Part shown: in pieces, positions 17,774 through 28,021 of the stretch | Layout of the letters: every line of letters begins with the position of its first letter | Position numbering within the stretch: the stretch's first letter is position 1 | Assembly (NCBI GenBank): GCA_900199595.1 | Contig: FZRB01000019.1 | Location: 27,456 to 82,624 of the forward strand | Length of the DNA: 55,169 nucleotides | Source: Lachnospiraceae bacterium | GTDB lineage: Bacteria; Bacillota; Clostridia; Lachnospirales; Lachnospiraceae | Direction of reading: 5' to 3' | Notes under the pieces: model-generated | What the model was told of the DNA's origin: nothing | Seen by the model: the letters and a program-made list of their open reading frames with translations, nothing else | Databases searched by the model: none | Position numbers and translations under genes: made by a program

Positions 17774-18568
17774 CTATTGATTCCTTAGAAGCGCGATCAG
17801 ATCCGCAGCCTCCATCTGTCCAGGTGCACTTTCCTGTCCCACCGTTGCAAAGGTAAGACACGCTCCGGTCTCTTTACATTTGAATCTGGACTTAACTCCC
17901 TTTTCACCCATTGAAATCAGAACAACCGGTTTGAAGCATTCTGATACCATTCTTTTGTTCAGATCCATCATACGTCTGGTATCAAATTCATTTTTAGGAG
18001 TAACTGCTATCTTGAGAATATCTCCTCCGAGTATTTCCATATCACGAAGCTTCTCTATCAGATCCTCATCATGGGGTGTATGTCTCGTGTCGTGATAAGA
18101 CATGAGTACTTTTACCCCCTGTGAATGAGCGCCGGTTGTTGCTCTTGCTATCTTATAATTTCCACAGGTAACTTCGATATCTACTATATCAATAAGCCCG
18201 GAACCGATAGCTGCTCTCATAACAGGCTCCAGATTGCCTCCGACTCTGTCATGTCTCAGCTCCCCGCCCTGCTCCTCACTTCTGAATGTGAAAAGAAGCA
18301 GCCTGTCGATAAATATCTCCCGGATCTTTTTAAGTATTTCCAGAAGCTTGTCAGTATTACCAAGCTGTTCATAGAAATCAGCTCTCCATTCTATCACAGC
18401 AATCTTAAGCTCCGGGTTATCCTTATACTTAGCATCGAGTCTGTTAATCTCACTTCTTATTAAGTTTGCATGATTTAAGATTTCATCTTCGGTTCTTCCA
18501 ATAAGAGGCACGCAAATCCTCGGTGTGCCATTTCCGAAGGTAAAATCCCCGACTCTCAGTTCGTTCAT
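17774..18568 (-). CDS. aroD: Type I 3-dehydroquinate dehydratase
   Basis: 264 aa, cytosolic. Dehydrates 3-dehydroquinate to 3-dehydroshikimate in the shikimate pathway through a Schiff base. Motifs: VIEWRADFYEQL, catalytic His in VLMSYHDTRHTP, Schiff-base Lys in DILKIAVTP, and SMGEKGVKSRF near the C-terminus. Length matches the family. No other aro gene is in the window. It is 29 nt downstream of the MraY-like gene's neighbour strand unit and ends at palindromic copy 3. Confidence 0.93.
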   Translation of the reverse strand: MNELRVGDFTFGNGTPRICVPLIGRTEDEILNHANLIRSEINRLDAKYKDNPELKIAVIEWRADFYEQLGNTDKLLEILKKIREIFIDRLLLFTFRSEEQGGELRHDRVGGNLEPVMRAAIGSGLIDIVDIEVTCGNYKIARATTGAHSQGVKVLMSYHDTRHTPHDEDLIEKLRDMEILGGDILKIAVTPKNEFDTRRMMDLNKRMVSECFKPVVLISMGEKGVKSRFKCKETGACLTFATVGQESAPGQMEAADLIALLRNQ

Positions 18569-18597
18569 ACCTTACTCCATAATAAAACATAAAGCTA

Positions 18598-19578
18598 TTA
18601 GGTCAATTTTACTATAAGACCAGTAATAACTGCAAAAACTATTTCACAAACAGAAAAGAAAATAACTATCTTCGGTATCTTCCATCCCCTGTTCTTTCTC
18701 AGCTCATCATGAAAAGGAAATCTTATTTTACTTAAAAACGGTTTTTTTGTAACACGCATAACCGCAAGCTTAAGAAGTCCCAGTCCACCATCAAACAAAA
18801 ATACAAATGAAAGCAGAATAAAGCTAAATGGATGTCCTGACTTCATGCATAAAAGAGCAAGCATATAACCTATCGTTCTGGATCCTGCATCACCCATAAG
18901 CACTGTGCTTGGATTCCAGTTAAATGCCAGATATGCCACGAGAGCAAACGCAAGTATTATAGCCACTCCCGAATATTCATTCAGACTTTTTCTGAATATA
19001 AATGCAATGGCGAGCAGCTCAATTAATGATACTGTTCCGGCAAGTCCATCGACACCGTCCGAACAGTTTGTTACATTTATTGATCCCCATATAAGCATAA
19101 CTGCCAGAATCGCATAAAGTACAAGTGGAATATGACTGTCAGAACCGAAAAATGTTATATCCGACGAATTAAAAACGAGAAATACCACCACGGTCAGAAC
19201 AGCCAGCCCCAGATCCATCATTCCCTTGATCAGCTCACCCCATGGGCTTCTGGATGCATCATCCAGATAACCTGTGAGCATCATCAGACCCGCCAGACAT
19301 ATGTATAGCATAAGCTCTACTGAAAACTGAACAAACAGCAGAGTCAGTACCAGAAATATACAAACAAATACCAGTCCGACTCCGGTAAACTTACCGCTGG
19401 AGCTTTCATTTACAGCAACTTTATTACCCTTTGCATCTATTACAAATTTACCCCCGTCTCTGGGAAGAAACTTAAAAGGTTTTGCCATACACATATATGT
19501 TAAACCAAAGCATATGGCTGATGCAATAATAATTATTATATTATCGGGAAACTTATTACTTAATATATTATACAACAT
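18598..19578 (-). CDS. MraY/WecA-family phospho-sugar transferase
   Basis: 326 aa, about ten membrane helices. It belongs to the polyprenyl-phosphate HexNAc-1-phosphate transferases: GYLDDASRS (Asp pair), [11 protein letters not shown] (DGxDG loop) and [12 protein letters not shown] are diagnostic, and [13 protein letters not shown] replaces the MraY HHHFE loop. It could be MraY for lipid I synthesis or a WecA/TagO homologue; the divergent His loop leaves this open. The start chosen is ATG 19578, with AGAGG upstream, which overlaps the buk stop by 11 nt; an ATG at 19602 is also in frame. The overlap implies translational coupling to buk. Confidence 0.82.
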   Translation of the reverse strand: MLYNILSNKFPDNIIIIIASAICFGLTYMCMAKPFKFLPRDGGKFVIDAKGNKVAVNESSSGKFTGVGLVFVCIFLVLTLLFVQFSVELMLYICLAGLMMLTGYLDDASRSPWGELIKGMMDLGLAVLTVVVFLVFNSSDITFFGSDSHIPLVLYAILAVMLIWGSINVTNCSDGVDGLAGTVSLIELLAIAFIFRKSLNEYSGVAIILAFALVAYLAFNWNPSTVLMGDAGSRTIGYMLALLCMKSGHPFSFILLSFVFLFDGGLGLLKLAVMRVTKKPFLSKIRFPFHDELRKNRGWKIPKIVIFFSVCEIVFAVITGLIVKLT

Positions 19579-20635
19579 AAGTTTTTGCCTCTTCCTCGCC
19601 ATTTATAACGCGAAGAGCACCCTCTGCGAGAGCCAGCAGTTCATCCTCACCCGGATATACAGTGACTGGAGCTATAAAACTCACTCTTTCCTTAATATCA
19701 TTTGTCACCTGCTCACCATAAGCTATGCCACCGGTAAGAATTATCTGATCTACTTTACCTTTAAGCACTGCTGCCATGGCTCCGATGTCCTTAGATACCT
19801 GATAAACAAATGCGTCAAAAACAAGCTTTGCTTTTTCCTCTGTAAGGCTTCTCTTGTAAACCTCACGAGCATCATTAGTTTCAAGGTATGCATTAAAACC
19901 ACCGTTACCAATGAGCTTTTTCTTCATCTCGGCCTGAGTATATCTGCCTGAGAAGCACATATCAACAAGTGCTCCGGGAGGAACTGCGCCTGCTCTTTCA
20001 GGTGAAAATGCACCATCACCGGAAAGTGCATTAAACACATCTATAACTCTTCCACCGGTATGAGCACCGACAGAAACTCCGCCGCCCATATGAACTACTA
20101 TTAAATTCAGATCCTCATATGCCTTTCCGATTTCCTTTGCGTATCTCTTTGCAACGGCCTTCTGATTAAGCGCATGGAATATGGAAACTCTCGGAAGTTC
20201 AGGAACTCCGGACAGTCTTGCGACATCCTCCAGCTCATCCACAACTACCGGATCAACTATATAAGACTTAACACCTATTTCATCTGCTATGGATTTAGCA
20301 AGAATTCCACCAAGGTTTGAAGCATGCTCACCGCCTACCGCATTTTTCAGATCTTCAATAAGAGTATCTGTTACCTCATATGTACCACTTGGTATCGGTC
20401 TGAGAAGCCCGCCTCGTCCGACAATAACATCGAAGGACTTAACATCAACACCGTTGCTCTCAAGAAATCCAAGTATCATTTCCTTACGAAAATCTATCTG
20501 ATCAACTATTTTGTCAAACTGAGCTATCTCCTCAGTTGTATGTCTCAGAGTCTCCTCGGATACGAGATTAGTATCCTCAAATATTCCCAGCTTTGTAGAA
20601 GTTGAACCGGGATTTATAATTAATGATTTTATCAT
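19568..20635 (-). CDS. buk: Butyrate kinase
   Basis: 355 aa, cytosolic ASKHA-fold acyl kinase. Converts butyryl phosphate and ADP to butyrate and ATP, the final energy-yielding step of butyrate fermentation. Motifs: [15 protein letters not shown] at the N-terminus (phosphate 1), [24 protein letters not shown] (phosphate 2), [10 protein letters not shown] and LTGGIAYGE. Length is typical. Lies 12 nt after ptb in the same operon. Branched-chain fatty-acid kinase is an alternative activity of this family, but pairing with ptb in a gut-type Clostridia genome favours butyrate. Confidence 0.93.
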   Translation of the reverse strand: MIKSLIINPGSTSTKLGIFEDTNLVSEETLRHTTEEIAQFDKIVDQIDFRKEMILGFLESNGVDVKSFDVIVGRGGLLRPIPSGTYEVTDTLIEDLKNAVGGEHASNLGGILAKSIADEIGVKSYIVDPVVVDELEDVARLSGVPELPRVSIFHALNQKAVAKRYAKEIGKAYEDLNLIVVHMGGGVSVGAHTGGRVIDVFNALSGDGAFSPERAGAVPPGALVDMCFSGRYTQAEMKKKLIGNGGFNAYLETNDAREVYKRSLTEEKAKLVFDAFVYQVSKDIGAMAAVLKGKVDQIILTGGIAYGEQVTNDIKERVSFIAPVTVYPGEDELLALAEGALRVINGEEEAKTYVV

Positions 20636-20646
20636 AGTTTTCTCCT

Positions 20647-21564
20647 CTATTTACTCTTCAGTGAATCGGCAACCAAAGCTCCAAGTGCAAGAGAATTAAC
20701 CTTTACCTCGAAGCTGTCTGCACGTGATGTAAGAATAACCGGAGCCTTAGTACCTGTGATAAGATTTCCGTTTCTTGATTTTGTAAAATGTACCATTCCC
20801 TTATACAGTATATTACCTGCATGTATATCAGGGCACAGAAGTATATCTGCATCACCGACTATCTTTCTTCCTGTAGCACCCTTATGCTCTGCTGCTTCAG
20901 GGCATGTGGCAAGATCAAGTGACAGAGGTCCGTCAACTATACAGCCCTCTATCTCTCCTCTTTCATTCATTTTAGTAAGCTCATCAGCTTCAACTGTAAC
21001 AGGCATTTTCGGATTTACAACCTCAACAGCAGCAAGAGGTGCTACCTTAGGATTGTTGATTCCGCAAGCCTCACAGATGGCAACAGTGTTTCGAATGATA
21101 TTTGCCTTGTCCTCGAGCGTGGGGTATGGAACAAATGCAACATCTGTAAGGAAGAGAAGATGATCTACGCCTTCCATTTCAAATACACATACATGTGACA
21201 GAGGACGTCCTGTTCTGAGACCGACCTCCTTATCAAGAACACTTCTGAGAAAGTCCTTTGTATCAATAAGTCCCTTCATATACATATCGGCCTTACCACT
21301 TGATACAAGACTGACAGCCTCGCGTGCTGCCTCAACAGGATCCTTGATATCAACTACTTCATAATCACTGAGATTCATTCCTATCTCTGTAGCAATCTCG
21401 CTGATCTTATCAGCATCACCTACAAGAATCGAATCTGCAATACTTCTTTCCTTTGCAGCCTTAACTGCAAGAAGTACTTCATTGTCCTGTGCAACTGCAA
21501 CAGAAACCTTTTTCTTCTCAACCTGAGAAAGCTTTTTCAGTAAATCATCAAAATTCTTACTCAT
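20647..21564 (-). CDS. ptb: Phosphate butyryltransferase
   Basis: 305 aa, phosphate acetyl/butyryltransferase fold. Exchanges the CoA of butyryl-CoA for phosphate, giving the substrate of butyrate kinase. Conserved stretches: [52 protein letters not shown] and a C-terminal [16 protein letters not shown]. The frame is open to 21609, but CAGGAGG lies before ATG 21564 and the earlier part has no family similarity. First gene of ptb-buk-MraY-like; the palindromic copy 4 upstream insulates it from the small membrane protein gene. Confidence 0.93.
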   Translation of the reverse strand: MSKNFDDLLKKLSQVEKKKVSVAVAQDNEVLLAVKAAKERSIADSILVGDADKISEIATEIGMNLSDYEVVDIKDPVEAAREAVSLVSSGKADMYMKGLIDTKDFLRSVLDKEVGLRTGRPLSHVCVFEMEGVDHLLFLTDVAFVPYPTLEDKANIIRNTVAICEACGINNPKVAPLAAVEVVNPKMPVTVEADELTKMNERGEIEGCIVDGPLSLDLATCPEAAEHKGATGRKIVGDADILLCPDIHAGNILYKGMVHFTKSRNGNLITGTKAPVILTSRADSFEVKVNSLALGALVADSLKSK

Positions 21565-21633
21565 CTTATTTTTTTCCTCCTGAAAGTTAACCACCCTTAA
21601 ATGTACCATATCATATAGCTTTTTTCAACATGC

Positions 21634-21697
21634 AAAAAGATGACACTTGAATCAAAAAGATGACACTTTGAATCAGGTTCAAAGTGTCACTTTTTTT
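21634..21697. repeat. Palindromic repeat family A, copy 4 with an adjacent half copy
   Basis: Full copy at 21654-21697 (AAAAAGATGACACTTTGAA, TCAGGTTC, AAGTGTCACTTTTTTT). Directly in front, 21634-21653 repeats only the left arm, AAAAAGATGACACTTGAATC. It starts at the stop codon of the 83-aa gene (21700) and works as its terminator before ptb. The half copy suggests partial duplication or slippage. Confidence 0.9.
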
Positions 21698-21699
21698 AA

Positions 21700-21951
21700 C
21701 TATTTAGCATCCTTTTTATCTACTATAAGCTGTAAAACAACTGGTGCTGATGCAAGAATAATTGCCAGAATAGCAATCATCTTATCAGGACTCTGCTTAC
21801 GAAGTGCTTTTGTGTAAGCAGCCTTTATATCCTTACGTTCTCTTTTCTCGGCTTTTTTAGCAGCCTTCTTCGCCTTCTTTGCAGCCTTTTTTAATTCCTT
21901 TTTAGTAATGCTTACAGCTGATTTTGCCTTTGTAACACCATTCTTTTCCAT
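21700..21951 (-). CDS. Small Lys/Ala-rich membrane protein, unknown
   Basis: 83 aa. Residues ~17-50 are strongly basic and helical (KKELKKAAKKAKKAAKKAEK), followed by one hydrophobic segment at ~58-77. It would be a single-pass protein with a very positive cytoplasmic helix that could touch nucleic acid or membrane phospholipid. No family recognised. It is 14 nt downstream of a second small membrane protein gene on the same strand, and a palindromic repeat follows its stop at once. Confidence 0.65.
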   Translation of the reverse strand: MEKNGVTKAKSAVSITKKELKKAAKKAKKAAKKAEKRERKDIKAAYTKALRKQSPDKMIAILAIILASAPVVLQLIVDKKDAK

Positions 21952-21965
21952 ATTTCATACCTCTT

Positions 21966-22382
21966 TCAGACCCACAAATGTGACAGATAGCTGAGAAGCG
22001 CTGCAATCAGTATAAAGCCCAGCAGTGGCAGTGTTCCTATCAAAGTTTCCTTTATACCCTTCTTATGAACTCTGTCATTTCCAATAAATCTATGAACTCC
22101 ATCCTTTTCTATCAGCTCAACTTCTTCTCCCTTTTCATATATACAGAACATAGGGCTTTGCTTTGCATATACTGTGTTGCCGTTATCAGTTTTAATAGTT
22201 AATTCAATTACAGTTCTATGAGTAAGCTCGTCCTGTATCTTTTCAACCGACTTAATTCTTCCCTTTACTACATTCCATCCCTTAAGCTTTTTCTTCTTTC
22301 TATGTGCACTTCCGGCAGATGAAAAGAAAAGCTCAACCAGAAATATAATAATAAAAATAACTGCTATTATGTTTTTTACCAT
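21966..22382 (-). CDS. Small membrane protein with a central beta domain (DUF3592-like)
   Basis: 138 aa. Hydrophobic helix at ~5-20, a basic HRKKKKLKGW stretch, a beta-rich domain (residues ~38-105, with GRIKSVEKIQ and TDNGNTVYAK patterns), and a second helix at ~112-135. This layout resembles DUF3592-type membrane proteins. Function unknown. Likely in one operon with the 83-aa gene; a tandem terminator pair separates it from pckA, which lies upstream on the same strand. Confidence 0.65.
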   Translation of the reverse strand: MVKNIIAVIFIIIFLVELFFSSAGSAHRKKKKLKGWNVVKGRIKSVEKIQDELTHRTVIELTIKTDNGNTVYAKQSPMFCIYEKGEEVELIEKDGVHRFIGNDRVHKKGIKETLIGTLPLLGFILIAALLSYLSHLWV

Positions 22383-22455
22383 ATATTATTTCCTCTTTTA
22401 GAGTTCTTACAATGATTAATCATACCAAAAAGCTTTCGAAAACTCAATAATAAAA

Positions 22456-22477
22456 CCCCCAGACATAAGTCTGGGGG
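22456..22477 (-). terminator. Second, classical terminator behind pckA
   Basis: CCCCCAGAC (22456-22464) pairs perfectly with GTCTGGGGG (22469-22477) around a 4-nt loop. The minus strand continues with a TTTTATTATT tract. It follows palindromic copy 5, so pckA has two terminators in a row. Confidence 0.88.
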
Positions 22478-22492
22478 AATATAGCTTTATCC

Positions 22493-22534
22493 AAAAGGTG
22501 ACAGTTTGAACCTGGTTCGGGTGTCATCTTTTTT
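22493..22534. repeat. Palindromic repeat family A, copy 5
   Basis: AAAAGGTGACAGTTTGAACC...GGTTC...GTGTCATCTTTTTT, lying 7 nt after the pckA stop on the minus strand. The left arm has GGTGACA instead of GATGACA and the inner right segment (GGG) does not pair well with TTT. Confidence 0.88.
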
Positions 22535-22541
22535 GATTATC

Positions 22542-24155
22542 TTAGAGCTGTGGGCCTGCTGCAACGAGTGCCTTACCAGCATCGTTTGTCTCATACTTCT
22601 TGAAGTTCTTTACGAATCTCTCAGCAAGATCCTTAGCCTTAGCTTCCCACTCTGATGCATCTGCGTATGTATCGCGAGGATCAAGGATTGCAGGATCAAC
22701 ACCAGGAAGTGATGTAGGAACTTCGAAATCGAAGAATGGGATCTTCTTTGTCTCTGCCTTGTTTACATCTCCGTTAAGGATTGCATCGATGATTCCACGA
22801 GTATCCTTGATTGAGATTCTCTTACCTGTTCCGTTCCATCCTGTATTTACGAGGTAAGCCTTAGCTCCGCTCTTCTGCATCTTCTTAACGAGCTCTTCAC
22901 CATACTTTGTAGGATGAAGCTCAAGGAATGCCTGACCAAAGCAAGCTGAGAATGTAGGTGTTGGCTCTGTGATTCCTCTCTCTGTACCAGCAAGCTTAGC
23001 AGTAAATCCTGAAAGGAAGTAATACTGTGTCTGCTCTGGTGTAAGGATTGAAACTGGAGGAAGTACTCCGAATGCATCAGCTGAAAGGAAGATAACGTTC
23101 TCAGCATCTGGTCCTGAAGACTTTCCATTAACCTTAAGAGCGATATTCTCGATGTGATCGATAGGATATGATACACGAGTATTCTCTGTAACTGACTTAT
23201 CAGCAAAATCAATCTTACCCTCTGCATCTACTGTTACGTTCTCAAGAAGAGCATCTCTCTTGATAGCATTGTAGATATCTGGCTCTGACTCTTTATCAAG
23301 GTTGATAACCTTAGCATAGCAACCACCCTCGAAGTTGAATACACCGTTGTCATCCCAACCGTGCTCATCATCTCCGATAAGAAGTCTCTTTGGATCAGTT
23401 GAAAGTGTTGTCTTACCTGTTCCTGAAAGACCGAAGAAGATTGCTGTGTTCTTTCCGTCCATATCTGTGTTAGCTGAGCAGTGCATTGCTGCAATACCCT
23501 TAAGTGGAAGATAGTAGTTCATCATTGAGAAGATACCCTTCTTCATCTCTCCACCATACCATGTATTGATGATAACCTGCTCACGGCTTGTGATGTTAAA
23601 TGCAACTGCTGTCTCTGAGTTAAGGCCGAGCTCCTTGTAGTTCTCTACCTTAGCCTTTGAAGCATTGTATACTACGAAATCAGGCTCATAAGTCTCAAGC
23701 TCCTCAGCTGTTGGCTGGATGAACATGTTCTTGATGAAATGTGCCTGCCAAGCAACCTCAACGATGAAACGAACAGCCATTCTTGTGTCCTCATTAGCAC
23801 CGCAGAAAGCATCTACTACGAAAAGCTTCTTATTGCAAAGCTCTTTCTTAGCAAGATCCTTAAGTGTCTCCCAAACTTCCTGTGTCATAGGATGGTTATC
23901 GTTTGGATAACCCTCTGTTGTCCACCATACAGTATCCTTTGAATTCTCATCCATAACGATGTACTTATCCTTAGGTGAACGTCCTGTGTAGATACCTGTC
24001 ATAACATTAACTGCCTTAAGCTCTGTCTCTACACCTTTGTCAAATCCCTCAAGTGAAGGATCCATCTCATATTTATACAGATCCTCAAATGATGGATTGT
24101 GGATAATTTCTGTTGTGCCTGTGATGCCATACTTTGTTAAATCAACATTTGCCAT
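22542..24155 (-). CDS. pckA: ATP-dependent phosphoenolpyruvate carboxykinase
   Basis: 537 aa, cytosolic. Interconverts oxaloacetate + ATP and PEP + CO2 + ADP; in rumen and gut anaerobes it often runs toward oxaloacetate for succinate. P-loop [14 protein letters not shown] at ~241-254, kinase-2 region [29 protein letters not shown] near residue 54 and [13 protein letters not shown] are diagnostic of the ATP type. Length is standard. A structured leader lies upstream and two terminators follow. Its codon choice (GCT, AAG, CTT heavy) looks like that of a highly expressed gene. Confidence 0.96.
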   Translation of the reverse strand: MANVDLTKYGITGTTEIIHNPSFEDLYKYEMDPSLEGFDKGVETELKAVNVMTGIYTGRSPKDKYIVMDENSKDTVWWTTEGYPNDNHPMTQEVWETLKDLAKKELCNKKLFVVDAFCGANEDTRMAVRFIVEVAWQAHFIKNMFIQPTAEELETYEPDFVVYNASKAKVENYKELGLNSETAVAFNITSREQVIINTWYGGEMKKGIFSMMNYYLPLKGIAAMHCSANTDMDGKNTAIFFGLSGTGKTTLSTDPKRLLIGDDEHGWDDNGVFNFEGGCYAKVINLDKESEPDIYNAIKRDALLENVTVDAEGKIDFADKSVTENTRVSYPIDHIENIALKVNGKSSGPDAENVIFLSADAFGVLPPVSILTPEQTQYYFLSGFTAKLAGTERGITEPTPTFSACFGQAFLELHPTKYGEELVKKMQKSGAKAYLVNTGWNGTGKRISIKDTRGIIDAILNGDVNKAETKKIPFFDFEVPTSLPGVDPAILDPRDTYADASEWEAKAKDLAERFVKNFKKYETNDAGKALVAAGPQL

Positions 24156-24231
24156 TTTATTTTCCTCCTAATTAATTTTCTTTTATTATGTGATTTTCAA
24201 AATTTATTTGATTTCATATACCATACATAAT

Positions 24232-24275
24232 AAGGGCATCGACGAAAGTTAATATAAACTAACGCCAACGCCCTT
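24232..24275 (-). promoter_or_regulatory. Structured hairpin in the region upstream of pckA
   Basis: AAGGGC (24232-24237) pairs with GCCCTT (24270-24275), with an inner GTTA/TAAC stem (24248-24251, 24260-24263). It lies between the DUF885 stop and pckA. It could terminate the upstream gene, but there is no T run, so a pckA leader element or operator is equally possible. Confidence 0.45.
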
Positions 24276-24320
24276 TAGTATAAATATTTGCTTAAAATAA
24301 GTCAAGAGAGTATTACATTT

Positions 24321-26267
24321 TTATTTGTTTTCTTCTATATATTTATCTACCACGGTTCTGAGTTCCTTGTACTGGCATGGACCGGCAGTCAGAATAGCCT
24401 TATGATACTCCTTCTCATCGAATTTGCTTCCCAGCTCCTGCTCCGCATAGTTACGAAGCTCCTCCATCTCATAATAACCTGTGGTATAGCTGAGATATAG
24501 TCCCGGATCTCCGATAACTACACCCATTATTTCCTCGGCACCATCTGAGCTGTAACCACTGGTTTCAAGATATTTCTTTACATCGTCCAGATTCCAGCCT
24601 TCGAAATTAACTCCAAGATCTATTCGACCATATAACAGATAACCAAGATCTTCATTAATCTTATATAGCTGGGCATATTGCTGAGCATACTCAGACCCTC
24701 CGAAATCACATTTGGATAAGGTTTTATAGCTGGCGTATACTGCCCATCCCTCCATATAGCCAAGATTTCCCTGAATAGCTCTTATTGGCTTCGGATTTGT
24801 AGACTGAAAAAATGTATTCTGATACATATGTCCCGGACACCCCTCATGGCTAAGTGTTGTCCACATACCATCCGTATGAGCACCATTAACATATATCAGA
24901 TTGTTTTCTTTATCATCGATAGGCGGAGACATATAGTATGCTAGTACCTGATCCATGATTTTTTCCATATGCTTATCAAGGTAATTAGCCTTGTACGGAA
25001 TGCTTGAAAGCTCCGGATATTCATCCATTACATTTTCCATAAAATAATCAAGCAGCTCTGTAGCACTCATCTTGTCATAATCTGACTGAAGCGTATTATA
25101 ATTATCTGTAAAAGATTTATATGCGTCAGGATTTGCATAGTATACTGCTGACAGCTGCAGTACAAGATTCTGCTGTCGGGACTCCATAACCGTTATTTCT
25201 TCATTACAGGTCTTTGATGATCCTGAATAAAAAGGAAATAAATACCCCGAATAATAGTCTCTTCCTCCTTCATAATTACAGATACCCAGCTCATTCTTTC
25301 CTGTACCCTTCAACTCCTGAAGAGTCTTTTTTATATCCTGAAATGCGGGAATTGCACTGTTTAAAACCGCTTCCTTATCCCGTTTCTTGAAATCCTCTTT
25401 TTCCTTATCACTGAGAAATGTAAGCTGATCTATTCTTTCATCAAAGCTTTCTATCAGAAAATGATTTTCTCCCTCAGCTGTAAACTCGTCACACTGCTTT
25501 ATTACAGTATCAGCAGTCTTATCAGACATGAAGTACCCGGCCTCAGATTTCTCATACTCAAACTTAAGTGCTTCATCAACATAGTCTCTCATCTGAGCTA
25601 CCATAGTAACATAGTCTTCAACGTCAGACTTATCATCAAAACGATAATCTGTCAGATTTGTTGCTATATTTGCCTGAAAGCCACGCATAGGAGAAAATGG
25701 TTCGTTAAGATATACATTTTCAAGTGCTACACTTTCTATTTCCTTATCAGCTTTTAGTGATTCATATATAAAACGCTCTTCTTCAGTTAGGGCAGCAGAC
25801 TCAAAGGACAGAAGCTTGTCATAATCCTCCTGAAATTCCTTTTTCTGCGCTTCTATAGTAGCCTTGTCCATCTTAGCATCACCCAGTGTAGCCTTCGGAG
25901 GTTCTATACCATATTTGCTTCCATCCTTAATTGTATTATTATAGCTCAGCGAATCCTGGGTTACTGCCTTTTTAAATACTTCATTAATATAGTCTTCAAA
26001 CTCCTGATTTTCGGTATCTGCATACTCTATAGTGCTATTAGAATCATCCTGCTGTGTCTCTTCATTATTACTGTCTGATGAGCTGCTGTTATCGCTATTA
26101 CTGCCTGATAATGAATCAGTATCAGCCTTTTCCATCAGATCAAGCTGGTGAAGCCCCTTTCCATACTGATAATTATCATTAGTTCCACAGCCTGCTGCTG
26201 AAAGAATAAATGAAAACAGAAGAATCAATGCAAGTATTTTATTTCTTTTCATCTTTCTTATATTCAT
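24321..26267 (-). CDS. DUF885 lipoprotein (probable metallopeptidase-like)
   Basis: 648 aa. Lipoprotein signal with lipobox LSAAGC at about residues 21-26, then a Ser/Asp/Asn-rich linker, then a helical domain like DUF885 proteins. The HExxH-like zinc motif appears as TLSHEGCPGHMYQ (HEGxxGH), typical of this family, so a cell-surface peptidase is likely. C-terminal GPCQYKELRTVVDKY is also typical. Start ATG 26267 is preceded at distance by GGAG; ATG 26291 lacks any SD and ATG 26252 is also possible. Substrate and physiological role are unknown. Downstream of ispD on the same strand. Confidence 0.78.
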   Translation of the reverse strand: MNIRKMKRNKILALILLFSFILSAAGCGTNDNYQYGKGLHQLDLMEKADTDSLSGSNSDNSSSSDSNNEETQQDDSNSTIEYADTENQEFEDYINEVFKKAVTQDSLSYNNTIKDGSKYGIEPPKATLGDAKMDKATIEAQKKEFQEDYDKLLSFESAALTEEERFIYESLKADKEIESVALENVYLNEPFSPMRGFQANIATNLTDYRFDDKSDVEDYVTMVAQMRDYVDEALKFEYEKSEAGYFMSDKTADTVIKQCDEFTAEGENHFLIESFDERIDQLTFLSDKEKEDFKKRDKEAVLNSAIPAFQDIKKTLQELKGTGKNELGICNYEGGRDYYSGYLFPFYSGSSKTCNEEITVMESRQQNLVLQLSAVYYANPDAYKSFTDNYNTLQSDYDKMSATELLDYFMENVMDEYPELSSIPYKANYLDKHMEKIMDQVLAYYMSPPIDDKENNLIYVNGAHTDGMWTTLSHEGCPGHMYQNTFFQSTNPKPIRAIQGNLGYMEGWAVYASYKTLSKCDFGGSEYAQQYAQLYKINEDLGYLLYGRIDLGVNFEGWNLDDVKKYLETSGYSSDGAEEIMGVVIGDPGLYLSYTTGYYEMEELRNYAEQELGSKFDEKEYHKAILTAGPCQYKELRTVVDKYIEENK

Positions 26268-26314
26268 TATTATTACGTCTCTCCAAAGCATTATTTATGA
26301 TTAGGGTATCATTA

Positions 26315-26992
26315 TTATAAAAATAATTCTGCCAGTCTGATATCCTCCGGGGTTGTAACCTTGAAATTCTCGTAACTTCCTTCTATCATTTTTGACTGAA
26401 CATCCATATATCTTTCTACGATCATAGTATCATCGGTTATATCTCTGTCACCACTGATACGAAGTCTGTCATAGGCTTCCTCAAGAAGCTTTCTGTCAAA
26501 GGTCTGGGGAGTCTGAATCTGATACACCGTATTTCTGTCAGGAGTTTCCACTCCAAAGCCTTCCTCATTTACTATCTTAATTGTATCCTTAACCGGCATA
26601 GCTACCGTACATGCCTTGTAGCGTCTTGCTCCTGATATGGAATCAAGGATCATTCGATTTGTTACACAGGGTCTTGCTGCATCATGGATCATAACTATCT
26701 TGTTTCGTTTATCACAGACTTTAAGACCTTTACTTACAGATTCAAAACGCTCTTTTCCTCCGGCAATCACCTTGCGAACTTTATTAAATCCATATTTTTC
26801 AACGATTTCCTTACGAACGTAATCGATATCCTGTCCTCTTGTAACAAGAATTATCTCGTCAACAACGCTCGCATCAAAAACCCTTATGCTGTAATACATT
26901 AAGGGCTTTCCGTTTATTTCTATAAACTGTTTTGCTTTATCGGATTTCATGCGGCTGCCGGAACCTGCCGCGAGAATTATAGCACTTACCAT
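26315..26992 (-). CDS. ispD: 2-C-methyl-D-erythritol 4-phosphate cytidylyltransferase
   Basis: 225 aa, cytosolic. Transfers CMP from CTP to MEP in the non-mevalonate isoprenoid pathway. IspD motifs: ILAAGSGSRMKSDKAKQF at residues 6-23 (nucleotide-binding loop), VMIHDAARPCV, CTVAMPVKDTIK and IQTPQTFDRKLL, plus DDTMIVE. Its ATG overlaps the tsaD stop by one base (TAATG), so it is translationally coupled to tsaD. TarI-type cytidylyltransferases are relatives, but MEP-type motifs dominate. Confidence 0.9.
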   Translation of the reverse strand: MVSAIILAAGSGSRMKSDKAKQFIEINGKPLMYYSIRVFDASVVDEIILVTRGQDIDYVRKEIVEKYGFNKVRKVIAGGKERFESVSKGLKVCDKRNKIVMIHDAARPCVTNRMILDSISGARRYKACTVAMPVKDTIKIVNEEGFGVETPDRNTVYQIQTPQTFDRKLLEEAYDRLRISGDRDITDDTMIVERYMDVQSKMIEGSYENFKVTTPEDIRLAELFL

Positions 26993-28020
26993 TATCTTTC
27001 ACCAATCTTCAAATTAGGTATAGCATTAAGGTACAGGTCTGCACGCCTTCCTGCCTTGTACTCGAAATAACCTGCAGATGCTATCATAGCTCCGTTGTCG
27101 GTACAATATACCAGCTCCGGGCATCTAAATGTCAGCCCCTTCGCCTCAGCTCTTTCCTTCATGGTTTCCCTGAGAAGCGAATTTGCTGCTACACCACCGG
27201 CCAGAGCCACGGTCTTCATACCAAAGTTAACTGCAGCTGTGATAGTGTGATCACACAAAACATCTATAACCGCCTGCTGGAAGGAAGCAGCCACATCGGC
27301 TTTATTCACCTCTTCGCCCTTCATCTCAGCACCATTCAGATAATTTAAAACTGCAGACTTTATACCACTGAAGGAGAAGTCATAGGGCGAATCTCCTACA
27401 CTTGCTCTCGGAAATGTAATGGCATTCGGATCACCCTCTCTCGCCAGCTTGTCTACCTTCGGTCCTCCCGGATATCCAAGTCCAATTGCACGTGCAACCT
27501 TGTCAAAGGCTTCACCTGCAGCATCATCATGGGTTCTTCCTATTATTGTATATTTATCATAATCATCAACTCTTACTATATGTGAATGTCCTCCGGAAGC
27601 CACAAGACACATATACGGAGGCTCCATTTCCTTATCACATAAATAATTAGCACAGATATGCCCCTCTATATGATTTACACCCACAAGCGGGATATTTTTT
27701 GCATATGCAACTGCCTTTGCCGTACTTACACCTATAAGCAGCGGACCAACCAGCCCCGGTCCATAGGTTACCGCTATGGCATCTATATCCTCCCACGTAA
27801 GTTCAGCGTCCGACAGAGCCTTCTTTATAACCTGATTAATCTTCAGGACATGCTCTCGGGAGGCTATCTCCGGAACGACTCCGCCATACAGAGTATGTGT
27901 CGGAATCTGCGTATATATTACATTTGATATAACCTCTCTGCCGTCTGCAACAACTGCTGCTGCAGTTTCATCACAGGAGGTTTCTATTCCAAGTATTATG
28001 GTTCTTTCTTTATCAGACAT
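26992..28020 (-). CDS. tsaD: tRNA N6-adenosine threonylcarbamoyltransferase TsaD
   Basis: 342 aa. With TsaB and TsaE it transfers the threonylcarbamoyl group to A37 of ANN-decoding tRNAs (t6A). ASKHA fold: [16 protein letters not shown] at the N-terminus, metal ligands in [11 protein letters not shown] (HxxxH), [12 protein letters not shown], and [20 protein letters not shown] within the end of rnz serves as RBS for ATG 28020, one base after the rnz stop; a longer in-frame start at 28047 lies inside rnz. TsaB and TsaE are encoded upstream in the same window. Confidence 0.95.
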   Translation of the reverse strand: MSDKERTIILGIETSCDETAAAVVADGREVISNVIYTQIPTHTLYGGVVPEIASREHVLKINQVIKKALSDAELTWEDIDAIAVTYGPGLVGPLLIGVSTAKAVAYAKNIPLVGVNHIEGHICANYLCDKEMEPPYMCLVASGGHSHIVRVDDYDKYTIIGRTHDDAAGEAFDKVARAIGLGYPGGPKVDKLAREGDPNAITFPRASVGDSPYDFSFSGIKSAVLNYLNGAEMKGEEVNKADVAASFQQAVIDVLCDHTITAAVNFGMKTVALAGGVAANSLLRETMKERAEAKGLTFRCPELVYCTDNGAMIASAGYFEYKAGRRADLYLNAIPNLKIGER

Positions 28021-28021
28021 C

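Noticed and set aside
22847-23494. Minus-strand alternative frames inside pckA
   Set aside because: Biased codon use of pckA opens shadow frames; Gln/Ser/Leu-rich products with no family.
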